From Cryptomeria japonica (lineage: Eukaryota > Streptophyta > Pinopsida > Cupressales > Cupressaceae): a stretch of DNA of 64,000 nucleotides. Below, one piece after another: positions 23,800 to 33,147 of the stretch. Under the pieces are notes generated by a model, which saw only the letters and a list, made by a program, of their open reading frames with translations, was not told where the DNA came from and did no database searches. Every line of letters starts with the position of its first letter. The first letter of the stretch is position 1. A program made the position numbers and the translations under genes. The stretch covers positions 551,240,136-551,304,135 of the forward strand of contig NC_081413.1 in the NCBI RefSeq assembly GCF_030272615.1, given 5' to 3'.

Positions 23800-26269
23800 T
23801 TCTAAGCTTGTTGAATCCTCATCTTATAAAAGGATTCCAAGATTAATTTGAGTGGGATGGCCACTTTCTTTTTTGATCGATAGAGAGGGATGGCCAATTG
23901 GCCACTTTTATTGATGTTGAAAACTCTGATATAGTTATAATAATTCAACTGCTCAAGAATTTGATAAGTGCATAGCTGAATCGCATTTTGAATTTGCTTT
24001 CTGATATCATTATGAATATAACATCAATATCATTTGCAGTTTGAGATCTTCACATAATTGTCTTTGTGTTGAATTCATGTTTTCACTGTGAATTGAATGG
24101 TCAAGGGTTTTTCAGTTTACGTATGAATCTGGGTTGTGTATGTAATGGCATATTCATTCCTATTTATCTACAAATGAATCTTATTGAAGTTTATTATTAG
24201 GTTGTCTTTGAATTGTAAGTGACTCTATTCCATAGGATAGGGCACTGGTCTGTTGTCTTGATGTTGACTTGGTGAAGTGACCTTCCAATTATAGTAGTTG
24301 ATTCATTGCAAGTGAATATGTTTTCTTGTTTGCCTTTGATTATGAAAGTGTGATTTGTCTATAACATCTATCATGGAATTGGATCCTCAAAAGATATTCC
24401 CTTTAATTGAGTAGCATGCATGTTTTACTAATTATATTGTATTCCTATCTATTGTGGTGTTTGATACTTTCATTCTTAATACTCTTATGATTTTATATGC
24501 TATGGATGTTTATGTAATATATATGGAGGTGTTCTATGACTATCATGTACATGTTTTCCCTCCTCCATAAAGTTGGCATTTACTCATACCTATAATCCGC
24601 CCACCAATTACAATGAGGTGAATCCTTAATATGATTCCAAACTAACAAACTTTTTGCATTCCTGGTCATAATAGGAAGCATTAAATGAAAAATTGCATAC
24701 ACCATAACAATGAAACAAATGAAAAAAGTTAAAACTCACGATTCTAATCATTTGAAAGAGATATAATTATACACCAGAGAGAAATAGATCTGAATTTAGT
24801 TTCTATTGAATAAAATTACTACTTCCGTCGACCGTCACAAAATAAATTTATATATAACTCCTTCAAGAACCTACACAAAGTTTGACACTAAATGCTTTTC
24901 ATTTGCTTTGTAAATGACTATACAACTTGCTCACTTCAACTAGAGTCTAGAATCACTACTGGAACTAGAAAACGAACCCTAAAGGCACCAGAATTTCGGA
25001 TTCTCAGAACCCTCAAGAGACCCCCCCAAAAGGAACCCTTCTAATGGCCTTGATTTCCCTTTTTATAGAAGAAAAGGGAGCCACAAGCTTTAGGCCAAGA
25101 GACACATGTCAACAAAACATTTACTCTCAGCAATTAGGCCTAAAAGGCCATATGCAAAATTTTGTTACAAAAATATTTTGTATCCATGCACTAGCCGTGA
25201 ATCAAAATTTTCAACTGAAAATTGGGAGAAGAAAAACTGCTTGAGCCATGCCATTATCACTCTGATGCCTTCAAATGGAATGTGAGATGTTACATTCTGT
25301 CCAACATATCGTTTCCCTTCTCAGAAGGGATATTGGGACCTGAAAAGAAGTAACTTAGTAAAGTCACCCCTAAAAATTAAAATAGAGGAGGAAGCCTTCA
25401 TGCCCAGGAATAGAGAAAATGGAAAGAGGAGCTTGAGCCTTCATGCCCACGATCAGGGAAAGTGGAAATAGGAGATTTAGGGTAAATGTAATATGTTGGG
25501 GAGGGGTTGCAGCTTCCATGTCATCACAAAGATGACTGGTTGCCCCTCCCCACCCAAACAAATCCTTCTTTCATTCCTCTACAGGCTCCTATTTCAAACC
25601 CCCTGCCATCATGTGGTAGAGTAGAAGCAGAGGATGTGCCATGCTTGGCCTTTCTTGATAAGAAAAGGCTTTCACACCCCCTCTGGAAATCCTTCTCACT
25701 TTCACAACCCCTCTGAAAATAAACAAACTCACTTAAGAGAAAACAAAAAAACACCCATCCGGTATCACAAAGCATACAACAACTCCGTGCACGATACTGC
25801 TCAAACATCATCTTCCTTTCTGAGGGAAAAACCACTCTTAGAAAATGAAAAAGGTTTTTTTTCTCTTCTACCAATTAAGTCACCACTCCATTGTATTTAT
25901 AACCTTTTAACACTTCATTTGGTGATGCTCATTCACGTGAAAAATCATCATTTTGGTGCTTTTCAACATGACTCTAGACTCTAGAAGTCATGCCTATCAA
26001 ATCCACTGCATCCTGCTAAGGCTCATCTTATGTGAACGATTTTGTTCTGATTTTATTCCTCCTTGATTGTACAAATTTTGCTTCAGAATCCCTGACAAGC
26101 AACCTCTGATTTCTCAAAGAAATCCGATTATCTGTGATCTCTCATCTCTAACTCAGAAGCTATCCAATCCTTTTATGCCTCTGAAACTGTCGTCCTCACT
26201 TGTCTAATCAACCTCGACTTAGGAGAAACCTTTAAAATAGTCCCTCAGGAATGAGTCGACATCCAAGCC
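23800..26269 (+). other. Non-coding part of hAT1 downstream of gene B
   Basis: No supported gene. AT-rich to about 25000. The segment 25035-25110 (AACCCTT…TTTCCCTTTTTATAGAAG…AAGGGAGC…CTTTAGG…ACATGT) resembles hAT2 44370-44455, which also lies downstream of the second gene there. Short frames around 25500-25980 look like chance. At about 25255-25280 the minus strand reads GGCATCAGAGTGATAATGGC, like a decayed tRNA-iMet primer site, but no LTR pair was found. Confidence 0.4.
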
Positions 26270-27070
26270 TTAAAAATTCTTCGTACATATTAGCTTGCCA
26301 CCACAGTTGTCGCTAGTTCTCATGTTTGTTTAATGTTAGCATTTTTAGGTCGCGAGCTAGGGACCAAATAGTTTGGGGTTAAGTTTTATGGTTATCACCA
26401 ACTTGTGAGGTAAAATGTCTAAAGATGTGATCAAGCTGCGAGTTGGTGACAAGTTGGTTTGGGTTTACATCGCGAGGTCTCTAGATTTTTGGGTGTTAGC
26501 ATTTTATTTTAGCAAGATGGAGATTGTTAATGAAATTTCTTTGGTCGCGAGGTCTCAAGTTGGTCTGATGTCATACATTATAGCCGCGAGAGTTAGTGAG
26601 TAACTCATTTCATACAATTGTCGCTAGCTCTCATGTTTGTTTAATGTTAGCATTTGTAGGTTGCGAGCTAACAACTAGACAATTTGTGGTTAGGTTTTAT
26701 GGTTATCGCCAACTCGCAAAGTTGAATGTCTGAAGACCTGATCAAGCCGCAAGCATGCGAGTGAAGTGCTAGCGGTTAAGAGATAAACAGTTTTATGTTG
26801 GCGAGTATGCGACAAGGGTTAAAGTTACCACTATCTCCAAGTCGCTGCGGTGACGAGGACTTAACATTTTGTGGTTGAGAATTGGCGAGTGGTAGTTTAG
26901 TTGCCCTCAGTCGCTAGATCTCGAGGTTATGAAGGCTTAGCATTTTCAGCTTGCGAGCTAGAGATAGAGTCGTAAGGGCTTGTTGCTAGGTTGCGAGATT
27001 TTCTAATGGGCAGTCTTTCAGGTAGAGGGTTGACGACTGTGTGCCACGTGTTTTAATGACTTGACGGGGA
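26270..27070 (+). repeat. GCGAG/CTCGC repeat block 2 in hAT1
   Basis: Same word composition as block 1 (TCGCGAGGTCTC, TTGCGAGCTA, AACTCGC). An internal direct repeat, TGTCGCTAGTTCTCATGTTT at about 26308 and TGTCGCTAGCTCTCATGTTT at about 26621, each followed by GTTTAATGTTAGCATTT, gives a local period of about 313 bases. Confidence 0.75.
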
Positions 27071-27084
27071 CTGTTGAGGTGCCA

Positions 27085-27345
27085 ATACTTTTTTTTTACG
27101 TTATGGAAAAAGGTTGAAATCGCCAATATTTTTTTTTTATGGTTTGAAAATAGCTTGAAATCACCAATATTTTTTTTTTATGGTTTGAAAATAGCTTGAA
27201 ATCGCCAAATTTTTTTTTAATGGTTTGAAAATAGCTTGAAGTCACCAATGCAAATATTTTTTCTGGTTTTAAAAACATTACAATTTGCCCATGCAAATAT
27301 TTTTTTGGTTTTAAAAAACATTACAATTCGCCATGATTTTTCACA
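27085..27345 (+). repeat. AT-rich terminal tandem repeats of hAT1
   Basis: Four units of about 47-50 bases (ATGGTTTGAAAATAGCTTGAAAT then CGCCAAT or CACCAAT, then a T-run) at 27100-27255. Then two units (ATGCAAATATTTTTT, GGTTTTAAAAA-CATTACAATT, CGCC or GCCC) at 27248-27335. Every unit contains one CGCC/CACC core, so the motif number at this end grew by tandem duplication. Confidence 0.75.
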
Positions 27346-27507
27346 AACTTTGAGCGATCACGAATGATTCGCCAATGGAGATTATTATTTTTTCTCCGTA
27401 AACCGCAAAATTTTGCTAGTAAAATTAAAATTTTCCTCGGCAATTATACATCTTTCACCAGGTTTTTACACATTGTCTGAGGGGCGGGTTTCTTAAAGTT
27501 TTCCCTG

Positions 27508-27515
27508 ATCACAAT
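27508..27515. repeat. 8-bp target duplication ATCACAAT (right of hAT1)
   Basis: Identical to 15136-15143. The gag sequence of the outer element continues directly after it. Confidence 0.85.
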
Positions 27516-28760
27516 TCCTTCATTCCTCCCATGAGTCCTCCATGTGCTACCCAATATTCTCCATTACCCACTTATCATAGTGTTCCACCCCCTTATTCTC
27601 AACATCTTCCTTAATTCAATAATATTACACCACCCTCTAAATCCAACATGTCTCATTTTAATCCTTCTATTGAAGCTACAATCAATAGTCTTGCCCAAAC
27701 AATGTCTTCCTTACAACAACAAATAGCTTGCATGAATCAATCCAAGTAGAATGTGCCCACATTTGATGTAGCGAGCCTATTATCTCATGACATTGTTAGA
27801 GTCGTCCCTCCTAATCATGTATAAGTCCCTCAATTGGAACTTCATAATGGAAAAGGTGATCCTTTAACTCATGTTAAAACATTCCAAACTCTGTGTAGTG
27901 ACTTTGCTCATGATCAAAGGTTGTTAGCAAAATTGTTTACTAGAACATTAAGGGATAGAGATTTAAAATGGTATTGTTGTTTGCCTCCTTATTATATTAC
28001 TTCTTTTCAACAACTGGCTACTGCTTTCATTTAACAATTTCACAATAACATTGGTCCTAAATTTACTTTGATTGATTTAATGCATTGTAAACAAGGTGTT
28101 TAGGAAAAAGTGTCTGATTTTATTGGTAGATATAAGCATTTGTATTCTCATATTTCTTTTCCTATGCCTGATCAAGACATTCAAAATATTTTCATTGCTT
28201 TAATTTATAAAAATACATTAGGGATAAACTTCTTTTAATTGAGTTTACTTCCTTTCCATAGTTGTGCGCAGTACTTCACAATTATCAACTAACTGTAAGT
28301 CAATTGGAACAATCATCTTCTTCCATAGCTCCGAGTGATAAGGGTGATGGTGCTCAACAACCATTTGCAAAGTTCAAACCAAATAAAGGATTCATCAAAT
28401 TCAATGACAAAAACAACAACATTTAAGTGGTAGCAGCCACTACAGGTGTGCCTCCTTTGTCGAAATTCTTTAAAAGAGAAAAAGAGTTTACTCCTTTGAA
28501 TGAATCTTGCATAGCTTTATGTCTCAGTTAATACAAAGGAATGTGTTAAAACTTAACCAAATCAAACCAATTGATCCATCTAAAATAACTTCCCCTTATT
28601 TTGATGCGAAGGCCTTTTGTCAATATCATCGTTAACCCGATCATGATACTGAAAAATGTTTTTCATTAAGAAGTAAGATTGAGGAATTGATTGATAACAA
28701 TAATATATTTGTGGTGGGTGTAAATGATAAAGGAAACAAATATGTATCTCCTCCTAATCA
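27516..28760 (+). pseudogene. gag, C-terminal part (outer element)
   Basis: After hAT1 the frame continues with a Pro/Tyr-rich stretch and AQTMSSLQQQIACMNQS. Then comes the typical retrotransposon Gag core: QLELHNGKGDPLTHVKTFQ, LAKLFTRTLRDRDLKWY, ITSFQQLATAFI (27834-28034) and QFHNNIGPKFTLIDLMHCKQG. The knuckle-like CQYHR…DHDTEKCFSLRSKIEELID lies at 28616-28695. Several in-frame stops show it is dead. Gag would form the particle shell in the cytoplasm. Confidence 0.7.
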
Positions 28761-28814
28761 GAACCTTCAAATTTTCATTGATCCTTTACCATCCCATTCC
28801 ACTAATGTGATTGA

Positions 28815-29440
28815 GACTGATCACCTTGCTTTCTCCCCTAATGATGTGACCATTGAATCTAATGATGTGGTGAACCTTGTAGATCAACAAGAACCTCCTA
28901 AGGATTTGTGCATAAAATTTGATCCTAGTGAGACCATTAAGGCACTTGATGGCCCATTATACATAAGTGCAAAAATCAAAGGTATACCCGCTAGATGAGT
29001 CTTTATTGATCCTACTTGCATGGTTAATGTGATAACTGAAGAATTCATTTATACTTTGCAATTGCATCAAGTGATATATGATGATACTGTTGTGATAGTT
29101 AAAGTTTTTCATGGCTTCTCCTGTCTTGCTATAGGTTCTATAACACTTCCTATTGATGTTGGCACTAAAAGCTTAGATGTTCAATTTGCTATCATTCCTA
29201 CATCCGATCTATTTCTTGTGAAGTTGGGACATCCTTGTTTCTCTTCCATGAAAGCAGTCGCTTCTACTATTCACAAGTGTTTAAAATTTCCTCATAATGA
29301 TAAATTCATAACTATTAATCATAGCACATTTCAACCTACACTGAGGCGTGGAGATGTTTGTCTTGATTATTTTTGGTCTGAACAATTCAAGCCTCTTGAA
29401 CCTAGAAGTGATGTTCTTTTTAGATCATATCGAAACTAGA
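28815..29440 (+). pseudogene. Retropepsin-like domain of outer element
   Basis: The frame 28687-28998 ends LYISAKIKGIPAR-stop and continues at once as VFIDPTCMVNVITEEFIYTL, then GSITLPIDVGTKSLDVQF, LVKLGHPCFSSMKA, HKCLKFPHNDKF. This is the order of gypsy aspartic proteases (flap region, LG-x-PW-like motif). The usual catalytic D-S/T-G is D-P-T here, and the copy at 50520 also has DPT. A catalytic role is therefore doubtful for the whole subfamily. One stop separates the two frames. Confidence 0.6.
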
Positions 29441-29448
29441 AAAATGAA

Positions 29449-30455
29449 ATGATTTTATCCTTGAGTAAACCTAGAAATCCAACACTTAGCATTCCTCTAG
29501 ATTGTCATATTCACCTTCTTGAGGATAAGATTTTTCTTCCTCCCAAGAAAAGAAATAATCTTCTTCCCAAGGAGGCATCTATTCCTTCTCCTATAGAGAA
29601 GAGTACCATTCACCTAAGAAAAGAGATATTCTTCTTCCTAAAGAAGAATGCATTCCTTCTCCTATGGATGAGTCTCCTCTTCCTCCCAAAGGTAGAAAAA
29701 TGCTTCCTTCTAAAAATAAAAAAATCCTTCCTAAGGCTATACCTATCCCTCCTCCTCATGATGGACCCATTCTCCTTCCTACAACCCTCATTCCTCCTTT
29801 ATACGGTGTGGTTCCTCCTCCTTCATCTTATAGAGAGAAACTACTAGCCTCTCCTATTGTCCAACCTAAAATACCTCAACCAATTCACCCTTCCTTAAAA
29901 GAAGAGAAAAAGATTACACCTAAAGAACCTAAACCTTCCGCCAAAACTAGACAAAATTGTTGTGTGAGAGAACGTTGACGAAGATGTCATGCTAGAGCTT
30001 GTGAAGTTGCTTCCCAAACCATTTGTTCTCCTAAAACACCAATTGTTGACATGATTTCATTTTCTCCTAAGCAAGATGTTCAACCTAACTCTCCAAGACA
30101 CAAAATGCTTAAAACAAATGATGGTTCAAGTTATATTCCTATTAGAGCTCCTATACTTATTAATCTTGATGAAAAAATAGGTGAAAATGTTCTTAATGAT
30201 GAAAATGTTGATCCTAATATTTCTGATGATATATATGAATATGTTGATGTTGACAATGACTTATCTACAAAATTTTCAAAAGCATTAATCCTAGCTCCTA
30301 ATAACGAACAAAGTGACTTATCATTAGAACATGGTCCTTGTTTGAAACTTGTGATAGCTCCATCTACCATGCTCGATGTCACTCCTCTTGCGTGTTGTGC
30401 ACCTTCCCAAAATAATGATCAACAAGATCGGGGGGAGGAAAATGGGCTTGATTAG
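29449..30455 (+). pseudogene. Proline/lysine-rich C-terminal region of outer element polyprotein
   Basis: Open frames 29664-29978 and 30051-30455 carry repeated PPK, PPHDGP, PPLYGVVPPPSS and ARELASQ-like runs (the last clearer in the sister fragment at 51260), then an acidic tail. No reverse transcriptase, RNase H or integrase motifs follow. Alignment with the sister fragment shows about 0.3 kb present here but absent there. Function unknown. Confidence 0.5.
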
Positions 30456-31184
30456 CTTCATTATCACCGTAGATTCGCTCTCTCTCCTCTCTTGCTTGCT
30501 TGTGGCATTCTTCTATTTGTTCTCCCTATTCTTCTATTTGTTGTGCCTAGTGTTGTCTACTTGAGGACAATGCAAAGCATTTAGATCTCTTTTGGTCTCT
30601 CCCATATTGACTCAAAAGAGACATGTTCCCTTCTTCCATGGTGGTTTCCTCTCTTTGGGGGATGAGGACGATTCTATGCATATATATATATACATGATAT
30701 ACATGAGATATCATAAAAAGCATATTGACTCCAAAGTTAAGTGAAACCACCTCGTTCTTTTTGTTTTGTATTCATTATCCTTTGATTTATCCACTCTTGA
30801 GGGCTAAATTATTATGATAACGTGTTTGTCTTCTTTAGGTGTATCCTACCTTCAAGCAATTGCTCCCGATAAGGCATACACAATCGCTTTAACGTGGGGG
30901 CATACACTCCACTCATGATTCTTTCTTTTGATACTTAAAGTTACTTAGCAAACTTTGTCTTTGCTTTGTAATTTTTGGTGCTTCTTTTCATGAGTTATAG
31001 TAAGAGAACCTTACTAGTTATAGTCACGATTCTCTCTTTCTCTCATGATCTTCCCTTTTACCTTATCATTGAAATCGTACAATCCTAAAGTCCACTAGGG
31101 GCTTGGTGAATCTTGCCTCCTTAATGTGGTGAAAGTCTTTCAATTTGAATTCCTTGTACTTTACTGGCAATATTTGCATAAGAT
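30456..31184 (+). other. 3' untranslated part of outer element
   Basis: Pyrimidine-rich and AT-rich sequence with GGGGGAGGAAAATGG near 30430 and TTTGGGGGATGAGGACG near 30655. No coding motif. It ends at the copia A insertion, and the segment between here and the 3' LTR start appears deleted. Confidence 0.5.
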
Positions 31185-31189
31185 CATAC

Positions 31190-31594
31190 CGTTGATATGT
31201 GGCGACTGATCAGCAAAGTACTGTACACTCAGCACGTATTCTCGCTCGTTGCGAGGGTTCGGAGGCGGCAACCCCTGATAAATTTTTTTTTGCCATTTTT
31301 TGTTGATGAAAACCAACATTGTAATAAAACCCTAAAAAGGTTGACTTTGTTTGTTGCCCTAAAAACACATATTATAAGCGGCTGGGATGCTTAAAGCATC
31401 GTAAGGTTGATGTACTATTTTTGCTGGATAATAAGAAAGATTGGACGGCTGTGTATGGTGGATGTAACCCATTCTGGGTGAACCACGTTAAATCTCTGTG
31501 TTATCTGTCCTGTTTTATTCCTTTATCTTTTGTATTTAAATCTGCATATAATTGCTAGTTCATATTTGCTTCGGATCTGCTTGAAACCCTAACA
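31190..31594 (+). repeat. 5' LTR of copia A
   Basis: 405 bases from GTTGATATGTGGCGACTG to CTTGAAACCCTAACA. It matches the solo LTR at 31936-32400 throughout, except that the solo copy has a longer GC-rich insert (GGGCCGAGCCGGGCC) where this one has CGTTGCGAGGG. Confidence 0.88.
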
Positions 31595-31596
31595 AT

Positions 31597-31610
31597 TGGT
31601 ATCAGAGTGA
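31597..31610 (+). promoter_or_regulatory. Primer binding site, tRNA-iMet type
   Basis: TGGTATCAGAGTGA two bases after the LTR, against TGGTATCAGAGC, the complement of initiator tRNA-Met. Confidence 0.85.
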
Positions 31611-31654
31611 GGTTTTCTGTAAATTTGTAGGACTTTCAGATTTGAGTGGGAGCA

Positions 31655-33147
31655 ATGGAGGATTCCAAATTCAAGGTTGAAAAGTTTAACAACCAGAATT
31701 ATCGGTTATGGAAAATGCAGATGGAGGATTACCTGTATCAAAAGGATTTGTGGCGGCTGTTGGAAGGAAAGACAAAGAAAGCAACCGCAATGTTAGATGA
31801 AGAGTGGGACATTTTAGATAGAAAGGCATTGGGATCCATTCGATTGTGCCTTGCACCCTCTGTAGTTTTCAATATAAAAAAAGAAAAAATAGCTGTAGAT
31901 TTGATGGCGACATTGGATAAGTTGTATGAGAAACCTGTTGAAATGTGGCGACTGATCAGCAAAGCATTGTACACTCAACACGTATCCTCGCCAGGGTCCG
32001 GGGCCGAGCCGGGCCCCGGGCAGGGGTTCGAGGGCGGCAGACCCCAAGAAAGTGGGGGTTTGGGGGCGGTAGCCCCCGAGAAATTTTTTTTTGCCGTTTT
32101 TGTTGATGAAAACCGACATTGTAATAAAACCCTAAAAAAGGCTGAATTTGTTTGTTGCCTTAAAAATGCATGTTATAAGCGGCTGGGATGCTTAAGGCAT
32201 TGTAAGGTTGATGCACTATTTTTTGCTAGATAATAAGAAAGATTGGACGGCTGTGTATGGTGGACGTAACCCATTCTGGGTGAACCACGTTAAATATCTG
32301 TGTTATCTGTGTCCTAATTTTTATTTCTTTATCTTTTGTATTTAAATCTGCATATAATTGTTAGTTCATATTTGCTTCGGATCTGCTTGAAACCCTAACA
32401 AAACCCTCGGCTTTGAATAAGGTATTTCTTATGAAGCGTTTGTTTAATTTGAAAATGAGTGAGGGAGGATCTATAGCGGAGCACTTAAATGAATTTAATA
32501 CAATCACCAGTCAATTGTCTTCGGTAAAAATTACCTTTGCAGAAGAGGTTAGGGCTCTTTTGATTTTATGTTCTTTGCCAGAAAGCTGGAATAGCTTGGT
32601 TATGGCTGTAAGTAACTCTATCTCTGGTAAAAATACTTTGATATTTGATGATATTGTTGGTGTTATCCTAAGTGAGGAAATGCAAAGGAAAAGCACAGGT
32701 GAGACTTCAACATCACCAAGTAGTGTTTTGAATGTGGAGAACAGAGGAAGATCAAAGGAAAGAGGAAAAGGTCTTTGGAATGAGAAGTCACGAGGGAAGT
32801 CAAAGAAAGGACGCTCTCAATCTAGAGGAAAGAAAGATTGCTGGTACTGCAGAAAGCCTGGTCATCTAAAGAAAGACTGTTTGTCTCGGAAAAACAAAGA
32901 AGGAGACAAAATTGAAAATGGCAGTAAGGAAGCTAATATTGCAAGTAATACTTTACAAGATGCTTTAATCTTATGTTTGGATAATGTTAATGATTCCTGG
33001 GTAATAGATTCTGGGGTTTCATTTCATGCTACACCCCATAGAAAATATTTTCTAGATTATGTTCAAGGTGATTTTGGACAGGCATATTTGAGTGATGATG
33101 AGCCCTGTCAAATTGTTGGAAAAGGAAAGATAAAGATCAAGTTGTAG
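31655..33147 (+). pseudogene. gag-protease of copia A, split by a solo LTR
   Basis: The frame starts MEDSKFKVEKFNNQNYRLWK, with QMEDYLYQKDLWRLLEG typical of Tork-type Gag (UBN2/DUF4219). It is interrupted at 31935 by the solo LTR and resumes after 32405 with FLMKRLFNLKMSEGG, HLNEFNTITSQL and LLILCSLPESWNSL. The zinc knuckle CWYCRKPGHLKKDC lies at about 32842-32883. The protease reads SWVIDSGVSFHATPH (DSG present) at about 32995-33040. A stop at 33145 ends the frame. Gag packages the RNA; the protease matures the polyprotein. Confidence 0.8.
31936..32400 (+). mobile_element. Solo LTR of copia A family inside copia A gag
   Basis: 465-bp LTR, TGTTGAAATG…CCCTAACA, flanked by the perfect 5-bp duplication AAACC at 31931-31935 and 32401-32405. 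Taking out the LTR and one AAACC restores the gag frame. The whole element once inserted here and was then reduced to one LTR by recombination. It carries a GC-rich stretch at about 31995-32080 unlike the surrounding DNA. Confidence 0.92.

Larger units (their letters stand above)
15144..27507 (+). mobile_element. hAT1: giant hAT DNA transposon with second gene (12.4 kb)
   Basis: Bounded by a perfect 8-bp duplication, with short imperfect terminal inverted repeats: left CAGAGAGTTTTTTAG, right end complement CAGGGAAAACTTTAA. Inside are clustered TTCGCCA words near both ends, a TATA box and a 5' UTR intron, a hAT transposase (15847-18648), a GCGAG-repeat block, a second plant-mobile-domain-like gene (B, 20394-23799), a second GCGAG block, and AT-rich terminal tandem repeats. 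All genes have stops, so it is not autonomous now. Its closest relative here is hAT2. Normal hAT elements are 2-5 kb, so the size is unusual. Confidence 0.85.

Noticed and set aside
25255-25290. Sequence like a tRNA-iMet primer site on the minus strand in hAT1
   Set aside because: No LTR pair or copia coding sequence nearby; could be a chance match or a very old remnant.
25524-25984. Overlapping open frames on both strands downstream of gene B
   Set aside because: No motif, no similarity between hAT1 and hAT2 at this place.
27544-27726. Leu/Ile-rich frame that looks like a membrane protein
   Set aside because: It is an out-of-frame reading of the Pro/Ser-rich Gag segment of the outer element.
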